Source of the DNA: Anaerolineales bacterium
Lineage (GTDB): Bacteria; Chloroflexota; Anaerolineae; Anaerolineales; Villigracilaceae
Length of the DNA: 64,000 nucleotides
Direction of reading: 5' to 3'
Assembly (NCBI GenBank): GCA_015075725.1
Contig: JABTTV010000001.1
Location: 2,604,001 to 2,668,000, forward strand
How positions within the stretch are numbered: the first letter of the stretch is position 1; every line of letters starts with the position of its first letter. The notes under the pieces are model-generated. The model was not told where the DNA came from, ran no database searches, and saw only the letters and a program-made list of their open reading frames with translations. Positions 1 to 8,755 of this stretch are shown here, in pieces. A program made the translations under genes and the position numbers.

Positions 1-1
1 C

Positions 2-394
2 TATGAGTGGTGCTGTGAATTTTGGCAGACAAAATGGAACGCCTGTCATGTTCATCTCACCACACGCGCCGACTCATCCAAGCCTCTCCGCAAGACATCC
101 AAGTGCGCCTACTGCCAGACGGTTCATAAGACTGAAATGATGGTTGTCCTGACCTGCCAGCAGTGCGGCAGTCCCCTGCCGGATGCGGAACCCATCCAGG
201 CTTTCCTGGAATTCGATACCGCCTGGAGTCCACCCATCCCCGTGATCGAGAAACTTGCCTCCATGTTCCCCGACCACACCTTCGAGTTGAAATACTTCGA
301 AGGCGGCATGGGCTTCAGCGGACATGCCCGCTGGTCTGAGGGGATCGAGGAATTTCATCATCAATACGAATACGACGGTCCGCGCGGCGGATAG
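2..394 (+). CDS. Api92-like (DUF1281) protein, 5' end outside window
   Basis: The reading frame is already open at base 2, so the gene starts upstream and 130 residues are visible. The segments TAWSPPIPVIEKL and FELKYFEGGMGFSGHARW match what I know of the C-terminal ferredoxin-like domain of Api92/DUF1281 proteins, which are common on plasmids, phages and integrative elements. Two cysteine pairs, CAYC and CQQCG, about 30 residues apart, lie before that domain and suggest an inserted zinc ribbon. No biochemical role is established for the family as far as I know. An ATG at 137 would give only an 85-residue fragment and is unlikely to be the true start. It is followed 29 bases later by the next gene in the same direction. 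Confidence 0.7.
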   Translation, partial: YEWCCEFWQTKWNACHVHLTTRADSSKPLRKTSKCAYCQTVHKTEMMVVLTCQQCGSPLPDAEPIQAFLEFDTAWSPPIPVIEKLASMFPDHTFELKYFEGGMGFSGHARWSEGIEEFHHQYEYDGPRGG

Positions 395-423
395 ATCCAA
401 ATCACAACTACAAGGAGCAAATC

Positions 424-1188
424 ATGTCTCACCATTCTGAACATCAAAAAATGAAACCTGTGCTCGACCTGGCGCGCAAACTGGACATCGCCGCCAATCC
501 TCATCCTGCCGCGATTTTCGAAGCGGGCAGTGGCGGCTTTCAAGTCTGGTGTATTCCACAGGATCATCCCAAAGGCTGGGATGGCATCGTGATGAATCCC
601 GGCGCGTTTTCGAAGCCCTGTGAGTATGTCGGCAGTGTGCATTGGAAATGGGAGGAAGACATCATTGTCGGTCTGGAGATCGAGACCTCCGCCTACGCCC
701 TGGCAGACCAGAAGCCGGACGAGTTCTGCAACCTGACCGACATCCCCCGTGATTTCCAACGCCGCACGATCTTCAACCGCGATGCCGACATCGAGTGGCT
801 CAAGGAAAAGATCACCTGGCTGTTTGGCGAAGCCGGTGTGTCCTTACCGCCTTTTGAATACAAACAGGCGGCGCTCTCCGAAATCGGACCGTACATGTTG
901 GTGCACTACACCTCCGACTCCGATGAATACGTGGTGATCGTTTCACCGGAACTCGACCCACAGGATTTCTGCAAGCCCGGCTATGAAGTCGCGCGCACGC
1001 TCCCGATCTGGAAGGCAGGTGATTTCCCGGCAGATGTCATCCTGCGTCCCGATCACGAGTACCAGGAGGCGGATATCGAACCGGATGAAGGTCCACTGGT
1101 TGAACAATACGAAAATGCCTCCCGTCTCGGTGATGACGGTTGGCTGGAAGCCGCAATGGAAGACAGCATCAGCGGCTGGGACGAATAG
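424..1188 (+). CDS. Hypothetical acidic protein, 254 aa
   Basis: I do not recognise this protein. It opens with ATG after the ribosome binding site AAGGAG at 412-417. It is soluble-looking, with no signal peptide or membrane segment, and rich in Asp and Glu, notably in the last 40 residues. Tryptophans are frequent in the first half (VWCIPQDHPKGWDG, VHWKWEEDI). It sits second in a closely packed + strand run of unknown genes following an Api92-like gene, which points to an accessory function carried by a plasmid or integrative element. The stop is followed within 12 bases by a strong hairpin. Confidence 0.75.
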   Translation: MSHHSEHQKMKPVLDLARKLDIAANPHPAAIFEAGSGGFQVWCIPQDHPKGWDGIVMNPGAFSKPCEYVGSVHWKWEEDIIVGLEIETSAYALADQKPDEFCNLTDIPRDFQRRTIFNRDADIEWLKEKITWLFGEAGVSLPPFEYKQAALSEIGPYMLVHYTSDSDEYVVIVSPELDPQDFCKPGYEVARTLPIWKAGDFPADVILRPDHEYQEADIEPDEGPLVEQYENASRLGDDGWLEAAMEDSISGWDE

Positions 1189-1199
1189 ATCAATAGACA

Positions 1200-1234
1200 T
1201 TTGGAGGGCGACCATGTCGCCCTCCAAACTTTTT
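1200..1234 (+). terminator. Intrinsic terminator or attenuator hairpin
   Basis: A perfect 13-bp stem (1200-1212 pairs with 1216-1228) closes a three-base loop and is followed by CTTTTT. It lies after the gene ending at 1188 and immediately before the ribosome binding site of the next gene (GGAG at 1237-1240). It could end transcription partly, or set the level of the downstream genes. Confidence 0.75.
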
Positions 1235-1248
1235 ATGGAGAAACCAAA

Positions 1249-1647
1249 ATGACCACACTCTTTCAAGAAACCATCGAACATCTGTTGAAGTCCCACAACC
1301 TGTTGGAGGAATTCCAGAACAAAGACTCCTTCCATGTGCGTTTTGAGAAGCAGGGTTATCAACCGCTGGTGATCGAACGTCACGGCGAGATGATCTCCGT
1401 CGCACATTACTTCGAACAAAACGGCGACCTGATCGCCGACCCGGATGTGGAATTGCATTATCCCTCCTGGGTGCCAACCGGCATCACCCAAGCCTTCTTC
1501 GGGTATCGCTCGAAGTTCATCGAGCGCGATGGAAAGACCTATGTGGACACCCGCTTCCACAAGGATGTCTCCTCCTTCCTGAGCATGTGGGCGCGCAATA
1601 TCAAGGCACAAGGATGGGCGGAGGGAGGCAGGGTGTCCGATGACTAA
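1249..1647 (+). CDS. Hypothetical protein, possibly DUF6908-like, 132 aa
   Basis: I chose the ATG at 1249 because GGAG lies 8 bases upstream; a longer reading from 1201 would translate the terminator hairpin. The protein has a motif of the type VAHYFEQNGDLIADPDVEL followed by a YPSWVPTGITQAFFGY segment. This reminds me of DUF6908 proteins found on plasmids, but I cannot confirm it. It has no membrane segment or signal peptide. The stop codon overlaps the start of the next gene by 8 bases, suggesting translational coupling. Confidence 0.7.
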   Translation: MTTLFQETIEHLLKSHNLLEEFQNKDSFHVRFEKQGYQPLVIERHGEMISVAHYFEQNGDLIADPDVELHYPSWVPTGITQAFFGYRSKFIERDGKTYVDTRFHKDVSSFLSMWARNIKAQGWAEGGRVSDD

Positions 1648-2068
1648 CATCCGCTTTGTCTACATGTACCGCGATGCCAGCAATTACAAGCAGCATGGCG
1701 AAGTCATTCTCCCGAATGAAACACAACGGAGCGTTGAGGAAGTTGATACACAAATACGTTCCGTTCTCTCCGATGGATTGTTCTTCATCGCCCAACAGGT
1801 GCAACTTGAGGAACGCTTCTTCGATCTCGTGAGCGAAGACGATCATCCCTGGCATGAGTATGTCTCCGTGGAGGCGACTACCGATCCCACCTTTGATCCT
1901 GTCCCTGAGGAAAAGCGCGACATCGTGCAATTCCTAAAGGAACTGGACCAGGCGCATCGCTCCGGCTGGGATGAGAAGCAGGTGCGTGATGATCTCATTC
2001 AGCAGATCGAAAAGGAAAGGCAGGAGCTAAAGCGCTGGCTCGATACACAAGGGGACGGGACACCATGA
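1640..2068 (+). CDS. Hypothetical protein, 142 aa
   Basis: I do not recognise this protein. The first 75 residues look like a mixed alpha/beta domain (IRFVYMYRDASNYKQHGEV), and the last 40 are charged and probably helical, perhaps coiled coil (DLIQQIEKERQELKRWLD). The N-terminal part recalls small plasmid proteins of the type YRDAGNYK.HG, but no function is known to me. It overlaps both neighbours (8 bases upstream and ATGA downstream), so it is part of a translationally coupled operon. Confidence 0.7.
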   Translation: MTNIRFVYMYRDASNYKQHGEVILPNETQRSVEEVDTQIRSVLSDGLFFIAQQVQLEERFFDLVSEDDHPWHEYVSVEATTDPTFDPVPEEKRDIVQFLKELDQAHRSGWDEKQVRDDLIQQIEKERQELKRWLDTQGDGTP

Positions 2069-2382
2069 TGCCGACCAAACCGGACCTGGTCATCCTGCCC
2101 TTCAAGGCAACCCTGCCGGAGGCAGCGCTTCCGCTGACTCTGGAGCGGACCCTATCCTTGTTGCGGAGCGGTGTACGTGTTCAGATCGAACGCAGTCAAC
2201 CTGGCGCGCCGGATGCCATCGGCTGGACGATCTTTCGCCGTACATCCAGGAAGTATTTGTACGAAAACGAACCCCTCTTCCGCTTCGAACGCGGCGCACG
2301 CCGCCACATCCGCAAAGCCTATGCCATTCACTACTCGCTGCTTGGTGACGATGGCATGACCTATTCCCATCTGCATCTGTAA
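2065..2382 (+). CDS. Hypothetical basic protein, 105 aa
   Basis: I do not recognise this protein. Its ATG overlaps the stop of the previous gene as ATGA. The sequence is basic in the second half (FRRTSRKYLYENEPLFRFERGARRHIRKAY) and has no signal peptide or membrane segment. The short, basic character would suit nucleic-acid or protein binding, but this is only inference. It belongs to the same packed + strand operon. Confidence 0.65.
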   Translation: MMPTKPDLVILPFKATLPEAALPLTLERTLSLLRSGVRVQIERSQPGAPDAIGWTIFRRTSRKYLYENEPLFRFERGARRHIRKAYAIHYSLLGDDGMTYSHLHL

Positions 2383-2393
2383 AGGAATAAACC

Positions 2394-2960
2394 ATGAACG
2401 ATTATGTCATTGAAGAAATGGCCGACGCCATTTCAACCGAACTGCACATCCCAAACGAGGACGTGCTGTGCATCCTACATCGCTACTGGCAGGACAAGAT
2501 TGCCCCCGTCTGGCAGATCGATGACCTGCTGGAAACTGCCCTGAACGCGGGCATCCCGATCACAAAGGACGACGCAGTCGCAGTCTTGAAGGATCTCTTT
2601 GAAGGACACGACGCGGAACTGGGGATCACCTGGATCACGCTGGGAGTCGCCCTGCAAGAATATCACCTGGACTGGAAACGCCTGCCTGAAGATCGTTATC
2701 CGGAAGTACAAGGTGTCTTCAAGGTCTGGCGCAAGGGGAACCTGATCGCCCATCAGGTCGGGTTGTTCCCAAACCACATTCACGGCAATCTGCCGAAGGC
2801 ACTCGCACTTGCCAAATCCTTGGCGGACGAAACGCCGAACGTGCCGATCCTGATCGGCTGTGAGCCGCGCCATTCGGAGGAGGTAGAGCCGTGGCTGTCG
2901 GTCATCCGCGAGGAGGACCGCATCCATGTGGAGGAAAGTGAGGAAACATGCACGCCGTAA
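2394..2960 (+). CDS. Hypothetical protein, 188 aa
   Basis: I do not recognise this protein. The ATG follows AAAGGAATAAACC, an acceptable ribosome binding site. The first 80 residues look helical and acidic, and the middle has a WITLGVALQEYHLDWKRL segment. No catalytic motif, membrane segment or signal peptide is visible. Its end overlaps the next gene by 13 bases. Confidence 0.65.
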   Translation: MNDYVIEEMADAISTELHIPNEDVLCILHRYWQDKIAPVWQIDDLLETALNAGIPITKDDAVAVLKDLFEGHDAELGITWITLGVALQEYHLDWKRLPEDRYPEVQGVFKVWRKGNLIAHQVGLFPNHIHGNLPKALALAKSLADETPNVPILIGCEPRHSEEVEPWLSVIREEDRIHVEESEETCTP

Positions 2961-3211
2961 AACCCAATCAGCAGGTTCGCATCCTGACCATCCAGATCGC
3001 GGTCGCCGCCGATGCCGACCCGGACTCAGTCGCTGATGAAATGTCCGCACTGCTATCCGAGAACGGCATTTGCTCGGATAGCAGTCACATCCTGGACTGG
3101 CGTTACTTGACCGAATACCAACCAGCCGTCACAGCCGGTGATGACCCCGAGGAAGGGGAGGTCTTCGGGCTGCTGGATTTCCATCTCACCATCACTACCC
3201 CGGAGGAATAA
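2948..3211 (+). CDS. Hypothetical small protein, 87 aa
   Basis: I do not recognise this protein. It starts inside the end of the previous gene (GAGGAAAC lies just before the ATG) and its TAA stop shares a base with the next ATG as TAATG. The strand-rich pattern (VRILTIQIAVAA, VFGLLDFHLTI) with a DPDSVADEMSALL helix between suggests a small ferredoxin-like alpha/beta fold. The role is unknown. Confidence 0.65.
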   Translation: MHAVKPNQQVRILTIQIAVAADADPDSVADEMSALLSENGICSDSSHILDWRYLTEYQPAVTAGDDPEEGEVFGLLDFHLTITTPEE

Positions 3212-4287
3212 TGTACGCATGGACAGAAACCTATGAAGATGAATACATCAAGGAACGCATTGAAGAATTGAGGACTGCTCAAAAAGAGGCAACCACAAAT
3301 GGAAAGATACTTGTGTCCTCCTATGAACAGTTCTGGCTGCCAGCATTGAACGACCTGCCCGATGTCGAGTTTCAGGGCAGGGATCGGTATACCGCGCCGT
3401 ATGGGAAATTTGAGTCGGTTCCCAATGTCCCATTTCATGGGGCGTTGTGGTTTACCCCATTACCCGGCGCTGATCTGCCGCCTGTCTTGAAGAACATCAA
3501 GGATTGGGTGTCGGGGAACGCAACCGTGGATATGAACGCTCGTACTGTCCGCATTCAGGTGGAGGAGATCGAGATCACCTTCACTGCCATCAATGTGGGC
3601 TTGAACGCGCATGAATTGCTGCGGGACATCAACCAGGAATTGGTACGGGTCAATGCGGGTGTGTACGTCTATCGCATCGAACCGGCGGAGGATGCCTCTC
3701 CTGTTCAGCACCTCTACCCGGAAGGACGCATTCCTGCCCTGACCAATGCCCATACGCGCGCCGATGTTACCGGCTTTGCAGTGTTGCAGGATCGACCTTA
3801 TCAGCACACACTGGTGTATGTCGGCATCGCCGCCCACAAGACCAGCGTCGAGAGTCTCTGGGCGTCACTGATCCGTGGCAAAGGCAGTTGTTCCATGCGT
3901 GGCACATCCGTACTCGCTGACGGCGAAGTGAAGATGCTGACACAACCATTGCCGGAGTTCAACGTCTTGCACGCCGGGATCGTCTGCCGCAAGGCATTGC
4001 CTGGCAAGTGGGAGGCAAAGGACGATGCCGCCTATGCCCTGGTCTTTGAAGATGGGAATGTTGAAGCACAATTGCAGGCACTGACTCTGAAACGCCTGCA
4101 GGAGACGCTTGCCTTTCCCATCCTGGACGCGTGGGCAAAGACGCTCTGGGAGTATGCGCTGGATGCAGAATACATTCAGCGGCTGGTTACGGGTGGGGAT
4201 TGCCGTGGTGGAGTCAGGCTCGATCTGTCCAAACCCTGGCAGGACCTGGTGCAGAACCTGCTGGAGCAGGAAGTCTTGAAGATATAG
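3211..4287 (+). CDS. Hypothetical protein, 358 aa
   Basis: I do not recognise this protein. Its ATG overlaps the previous stop by one base. No signal peptide, membrane segment or clear catalytic motif is visible. The C-terminal third contains paired hydrophobic helices (LKRLQETLAFPILDAWAKTLWEYAL) and a GGDCRGGVRLDLSKPW stretch. Its size and central position make it the largest member of this unknown gene block apart from the downstream helicase. Confidence 0.7.
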   Translation: MYAWTETYEDEYIKERIEELRTAQKEATTNGKILVSSYEQFWLPALNDLPDVEFQGRDRYTAPYGKFESVPNVPFHGALWFTPLPGADLPPVLKNIKDWVSGNATVDMNARTVRIQVEEIEITFTAINVGLNAHELLRDINQELVRVNAGVYVYRIEPAEDASPVQHLYPEGRIPALTNAHTRADVTGFAVLQDRPYQHTLVYVGIAAHKTSVESLWASLIRGKGSCSMRGTSVLADGEVKMLTQPLPEFNVLHAGIVCRKALPGKWEAKDDAAYALVFEDGNVEAQLQALTLKRLQETLAFPILDAWAKTLWEYALDAEYIQRLVTGGDCRGGVRLDLSKPWQDLVQNLLEQEVLKI

Positions 4288-4297
4288 GAGGCAACCC

Positions 4298-4687
4298 ATG
4301 TTACGTTCCATTCCTACAGAGGAGATCTTCGATATGAACAAAGCCTTGAATTCGAACGATCCCCTGGCATACTGGCTGGCGCAAATGCGCAAAGCCGACT
4401 GGCAGCATCTGCTGAGGTTCGTGGATGTGAAAATTCCAGTGAAGACAAAGAAACAAGATATGGCAGAAGCAGCCCTCCAGCGCTTCGAGTTCACCATCTG
4501 CGATGGACGTGGAGAGGTCTGGCAGTTGTGGACCGATCTCCGCAAGGAACATCGCACGCTGGTGATCCAGTTCCGTCATTCAGAGTCGGACTGGTCATGC
4601 GGCACACCGGAATTCGTGAACCTGGACAAGAATGAACCGCTCGGCTTTGTGAACATCGCCGGGCGGTTGTTTTGTAAGGTGAAGTAA
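4298..4687 (+). CDS. Hypothetical protein, 129 aa (or 117 aa from 4334)
   Basis: I do not recognise this protein. Two ATGs are possible: 4298 with AGGAGG eight bases upstream, and 4334 with GGAG at 4321. Both have reasonable ribosome binding sites, and I favour 4298. The protein ends with NIAGRLFCKVK and carries a strand-rich centre (VIQFRHSESDWSCGTPEFV). No membrane segment is seen. A terminator follows 20 bases after its stop and closes this first operon. Confidence 0.65.
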   Translation: MLRSIPTEEIFDMNKALNSNDPLAYWLAQMRKADWQHLLRFVDVKIPVKTKKQDMAEAALQRFEFTICDGRGEVWQLWTDLRKEHRTLVIQFRHSESDWSCGTPEFVNLDKNEPLGFVNIAGRLFCKVK

Positions 4688-4705
4688 GTAGAAAAAATAA
4701 ACCCG

Positions 4706-4740
4706 ATCCCCCATGCCAATTGGTGTGGGGGATTTTATTT
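4706..4740 (+). terminator. Intrinsic terminator
   Basis: ATCCCCCA (4706-4713) pairs with TGGGGGAT (4726-4733), with further pairing inside around CCAATTGG, and TTTATTT follows. It separates the block of small genes from the large methylase-helicase gene and ends 17 bases before that gene's start codon. Confidence 0.8.
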
Positions 4741-4757
4741 TCCAAAAGGAGATTACC

Positions 4758-7700
4758 ATGCGTCCCCCCGCTCTCGAAAAAATGGGCTTCTACGCCACAT
4801 CAGATTATGTCGCTACACTACTAAAAACTTATTTCAAGCCTGCCGACTCTGGCAGGCTGCTTGATCCCTGCGCCGGTGAAGGTACCGCCGCATCCATTCT
4901 GGCAAAAGCCTTGAACTGCCAGAGTTGGGGCGCTGAACTTTCCCCAGCCCGTGCCGCACTGGCGGCAGAAAAGATGGACCGCCTCTTCAACACGCCCTGG
5001 GGTTCCTGTCATCTGACCAGCGAGTCCATCACGCTGTTGTTCCTCAACCCACCCTATAGCCATGATCGCCTCGGCGACCAGAAGCGTTTGGAACTGGAAT
5101 TTCTGAAATCCACCACTCCCAAACTAGTTCGTGGCGGTGTCTTGATCTACATCGTCCCGCATCCCTTGCTGCGTGATCCGGATGTTGCATCCCATCTGGC
5201 TGGGTATTACGAGAACATTCGCATCTACCGTTATCCTGAAACCGGATTCAATCAGGTCATTGTGATGGCGACCAAGCGGGTGAAGTACAAGATCCCATCT
5301 CATGAGGAAGTCCATCAGGTGCAGGCATGGGCAGATGTGGAACCGCCCATCTTGGTGGAAGTGGATGAACCTTTGTATGAACTGCTTCCTGCATCAGACA
5401 AAGGATCGGGAGGACAACCCATCCGTTTCTCCCGCCTGGATTGGCAGCCGGAAGAGATCGTGGATGCCACTCAGAAACGCGGATTGCATTCCTCCAAGGA
5501 GTGGTTGGACCTGCTCAACCCGTCACGTGGGTTGGGTGAATTGAAGCAGCCGGTCATGCCCTTAAAGAAGGGACACATCGCGATGTTGATGGCATCCGGC
5601 ATGATGGGAACGCTGCGACTGACCGATGATGACGGTAAACCGATGCTGGTCAAAGGTCGGGTAGTGAAAGTCACGGAGAAGATCGAGGAAAACACAGACA
5701 AGAAAGGGAATGTGACCTCTGAAATCTTCCGTGACCGTTTCGTTTCCACGGTTGCCATCCTGCGCCAAAACGGGATCGAGATCATTGATACCGTTGATCC
5801 ACTCTCCAAGTTCATGCACAAGTATGGGGATCAGATCGGGGCACATATCCTGTCCACGTACCGCCCTCTGTATAACTTCGATCCGACTCAGGAAGAGACC
5901 GCGATCCTGGACACATTAGGAACGAAGCGAAAGCCATTGCCCGGACAGGAAAAACCGGGACTGTTACCAACACAACGTCATATTGCGGCTGGCGTTGCAA
6001 GGGCAATAAAGAAACACGGCGTTGGTAACGTGCAGGGCGAGATGGGCGTGGGTAAAAGCTCGGTGGGTTCAGCGGTCATGGAACTTCTGAATGCCTATCC
6101 CGCCATTGTGGTATGTCCACCCCATCTTGTGCCCAAATGGATCAGGGAAATCGAAGAGACCATCCCAGGCGCAAGAGCAATGGAACTGAAGCGGATTGGT
6201 CGCAATGCGGATGATCTGGGCGATGTAAATGATGTGAGCAGGTTCCTGAATCTTTATAAAGCAGGTGAACTAGGTCATAGGGCAGTTGCTGTGATTGCCC
6301 ATACCTCCGCAAAATATGGCGCAGGTTGGGAACATGCCGTGACGCGCAGAAAGTTTGTGGATGATGAAGATGGGCGGGTTTTTGAAGCACTGACATGCCC
6401 AACATGCGGATCGCCAATTCAGATCAATCTGCCGGGTGGTTTTACCAAGGTGGCTACCAGTCTGGATGACCTTGGTGACAAACGCCGATTTTGTGAGGCA
6501 GAGATCAGTGGATATGAACTCGACGATAAAGGCAGGCTTGTACAAGATGAAAACAGGAAGCCGGTTTGGGGAAAACGGATTTGCGGTACACCCTTGTTCC
6601 AATTCACTGGTCGTCGGTGGGCAATCGCCGAATACATTGCGAAACAAGCTAGAGGCGCTTTCAAACTGCTGATCGCGGACGAATGTCACGAACTCGCAGC
6701 CAAGGCATCGGATCGGGGTATCGCTTTTCATCAATTGGTTGCCTCAACCAAATACACCCTGACCCTGACCGGAACCTTCTTTGGCGGTCGAAGCACATCC
6801 ATCTTTTGGCTGCTCCATCGCCTGAATACCAGCGTACGAAAAGACTTTGCCTTCAACGATGAAAAACGCTGGGCGAGGTTGTATGGTGTCTTGGAGATGA
6901 CCCGTAAAAGCAAACGCGCCACGGAGGATGGGGATGAGGATGGTTTCACCGGTAATCGGCGATACCAGAATCAAGCAAAGGAACAACCTGGGATTTCACC
7001 CGCCATTGTGAACCGCCTGCTCGATACGACTGTATTCCTTTCCCTGAAAGACTTGGGACTTGCCCTGCCTCACTATGCAGAAGAAGTTGTGACGCTGACA
7101 ATGACCGACGAACAGGGTGGGCAGTATCGTTCGATGGCAAAGAAGTTACGCGACTTGGCCATCAAGAACAGGCGCTATCTTTCCACCTGGCTGCAATGGA
7201 CTCTGGCGCGACCAAATTCCGCCTTCCGAAATGAAGTGGTGGAGGTGGATGAAGTTAATCAGAAAGGAGAAGTAATTCGAAGAAAGGAATTGATGGAACT
7301 GCCGGCTGTGGTCGATGACGGAACCATGCCCAAGGAGTCCTGGCTGGTGGATTTCTGCCGTGCGGAACGCCAACAGGGGCGCAAGGTCTTGATCTACCTG
7401 CGCCAGACTGGAACGCGGGACATTCAGGATCGTATCTTGAAAATCCTACGGGACGGCGGGGTGCGTGCCGAGGTTTTATCCAGCGGTGTCAATCCTCGCA
7501 AGCGCGAGGATTGGATTGCAAGGCGTGTCATCGGACTGGATGCTTTGGTGGTGAATCCCAAACTCGTGGCAACCGGGTTGGATCTGATCGCCTTCTCGTC
7601 CGTTGTGTTCCTTGAGATCGAGTACTCGCTTTATGTGCTTTGGCAAAGTCTCAGGCGGGTTTGGCGCTTGGGGCAGACGAAACCGGTCAAGGCAATCTTC

Positions 7701-8078
7701 TCGGTCTACAACGACACAATGGAGTCACGAGCCCTCGCGCTCATCGGTGCGAAAATGAAAGCAGCCCAGTTGTTGTATGGTGATAATGTGGGTGGTGCCA
7801 TTGTTCCTGAGGAAGAAGGGGACATCCTCATGAAGTTGGCACGTGAAGCCTTGGAGTCAGCAGACTTGCCCGATCTGCAATCCCTGTTTGCCGATGAAGT
7901 AGTGGTTTCCAATTCGCCAATGGGGTGCCCGACAGTTCCAAGTGCGCCGTTACCAGTTCCTGAAATGCCCAAGACGGTTTCCTGGTCTGACTGGATGACC
8001 AACAAAGGTGTGGTCGGGAGGTCGGCTAGTCGAGTACGTTCCAGACAGGTGACACAAAATCAAGTATCCCTTTTCTAA
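4758..8078 (+). CDS. Fused N6-adenine methylase (DUF6094-type) and SNF2-like helicase
   Basis: The protein (1,106 aa) joins two enzymes. The N-terminal domain has the methylase motif I LLDPCAGEGTA (about residues 34-44) and NPPY (about 98-101), the signature of DNA adenine methylases; I recognise it as DUF6094-like. The C-terminal part is a superfamily 2 helicase with GEMGVGKSS (about 427), the DECH box in LLIADECHEL (about 640) and motif VI SLRRVWRLGQTKP (about 965). Between them four cysteines (CPTCGSP about 546, then FCEAEI and ICGTPLF) look like a zinc finger. I chose ATG 4758 because AAGGAG precedes it; a 15-codon longer reading would run through the terminator. It may modify or remodel DNA of the element. 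A role in plasmid maintenance or anti-restriction is inference. Confidence 0.85.
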   Translation: MRPPALEKMGFYATSDYVATLLKTYFKPADSGRLLDPCAGEGTAASILAKALNCQSWGAELSPARAALAAEKMDRLFNTPWGSCHLTSESITLLFLNPPYSHDRLGDQKRLELEFLKSTTPKLVRGGVLIYIVPHPLLRDPDVASHLAGYYENIRIYRYPETGFNQVIVMATKRVKYKIPSHEEVHQVQAWADVEPPILVEVDEPLYELLPASDKGSGGQPIRFSRLDWQPEEIVDATQKRGLHSSKEWLDLLNPSRGLGELKQPVMPLKKGHIAMLMASGMMGTLRLTDDDGKPMLVKGRVVKVTEKIEENTDKKGNVTSEIFRDRFVSTVAILRQNGIEIIDTVDPLSKFMHKYGDQIGAHILSTYRPLYNFDPTQEETAILDTLGTKRKPLPGQEKPGLLPTQRHIAAGVARAIKKHGVGNVQGEMGVGKSSVGSAVMELLNAYPAIVVCPPHLVPKWIREIEETIPGARAMELKRIGRNADDLGDVNDVSRFLNLYKAGELGHRAVAVIAHTSAKYGAGWEHAVTRRKFVDDEDGRVFEALTCPTCGSPIQINLPGGFTKVATSLDDLGDKRRFCEAEISGYELDDKGRLVQDENRKPVWGKRICGTPLFQFTGRRWAIAEYIAKQARGAFKLLIADECHELAAKASDRGIAFHQLVASTKYTLTLTGTFFGGRSTSIFWLLHRLNTSVRKDFAFNDEKRWARLYGVLEMTRKSKRATEDGDEDGFTGNRRYQNQAKEQPGISPAIVNRLLDTTVFLSLKDLGLALPHYAEEVVTLTMTDEQGGQYRSMAKKLRDLAIKNRRYLSTWLQWTLARPNSAFRNEVVEVDEVNQKGEVIRRKELMELPAVVDDGTMPKESWLVDFCRAERQQGRKVLIYLRQTGTRDIQDRILKILRDGGVRAEVLSSGVNPRKREDWIARRVIGLDALVVNPKLVATGLDLIAFSSVVFLEIEYSLYVLWQSLRRVWRLGQTKPVKAIFSVYNDTMESRALALIGAKMKAAQLLYGDNVGGAIVPEEEGDILMKLAREALESADLPDLQSLFADEVVVSNSPMGCPTVPSAPLPVPEMPKTVSWSDWMTNKGVVGRSASRVRSRQVTQNQVSLF

Positions 8079-8113
8079 AGCCCTGTATTCCACAATTGAA
8101 GCAGGAAACGACA

Positions 8114-8140
8114 GCAGTCCGGGTGTGTAGCCCGGACTGC
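8114..8140 (+). other. Stable hairpin in leader of zinc-ribbon gene
   Basis: GCAGTCCGGG (8114-8123) pairs perfectly with CCCGGACTGC (8131-8140) around a seven-base loop. No T-run follows, so it is not a standard terminator. It ends 23 bases before the next start codon. Confidence 0.6.
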
Positions 8141-8163
8141 GCTATCCTATGATGGAGGTCACG

Positions 8164-8592
8164 ATGGAAAAACAACCAAGATGCAAAAAATGTGGTCGGC
8201 GATTGAAGTCTCCCATGAGCATTGCTCGTGGGATGGGTCCCAAGTGTGCGGGAATTACATCAACATCTGGGAAGAGTGTTCGTACCCGAAGCAAACCGAG
8301 TTCTCGCACGGCTTATTCTGATAAGTCGCTAGTCCAGGTGCAAGCACCACTTTTCAGGGGTGAATTGCCAAAGAAGCGGCTTAGCAGGAGAGAGTTGTTC
8401 CGCAGACGCAGAGAGGAACGCCGACGGTTGTTCGAGACTCGATTGCCGTTCCAATGCGGGTTGGTGTTGCCAGCGAGAAAGCCGCTGGTGTACACACCGC
8501 TGGAAGATGGGTCGTGGCGGGAAGACTACAGCGGAAGAGTGATCTCGCATGAAAGGCTGCAACAATATCTGATAAGGTTCAGGTTTATATAG
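8164..8592 (+). CDS. Zinc-ribbon (DUF6011-type) basic protein
   Basis: The protein (142 aa) begins with CKKCGRRLKSPMSIARGMG and PKC, which fits the C-x2-C ... GMGPxC pattern of DUF6011, a small zinc-binding domain common in phage and plasmid proteins. The rest is strongly basic (RRELFRRRREERRRLFE), which suggests nucleic-acid binding. I chose the ATG at 8164 because GGAGG at 8154-8158 is correctly spaced; the ATG at 8149 contains that ribosome binding site. It may act with the methylase-helicase upstream. A terminator follows its stop. Confidence 0.7.
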   Translation: MEKQPRCKKCGRRLKSPMSIARGMGPKCAGITSTSGKSVRTRSKPSSRTAYSDKSLVQVQAPLFRGELPKKRLSRRELFRRRREERRRLFETRLPFQCGLVLPARKPLVYTPLEDGSWREDYSGRVISHERLQQYLIRFRFI

Positions 8593-8598
8593 ACAGCA

Positions 8599-8634
8599 AG
8601 CCCCTGATTGGTTGAAAATCAGGGGCTTTTTTGT
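8599..8634 (+). terminator. Intrinsic terminator
   Basis: AGCCCCTGAT (8599-8608) pairs with ATCAGGGGCT (8618-8627), followed by TTTTTG. It ends the + strand gene block. The 120 bases that follow, up to the convergent DUF6414 gene at 8756, hold no feature I can see. Confidence 0.85.
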
Positions 8635-8755
8635 TTTAACCTTACAGTCAGTGATTGGATGGCCAAATCAGATGCACTAATGAAAGCGGCTTGACGGGAG
8701 CACTGCTCTTATATGATGTTTCTGCTTGAAATGCGATAGTCCTTCACAAAACGTC

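Noticed and set aside
943..1650. Long - strand ORF (235 aa)
   Set aside because: It is antisense to two + strand genes with ribosome binding sites and overlaps their ends. No family resemblance was seen.
3865..4557. Long - strand ORF (230 aa)
   Set aside because: It lies antisense to the 358-residue and 129-residue + strand genes and has low-quality, shadow-like composition.
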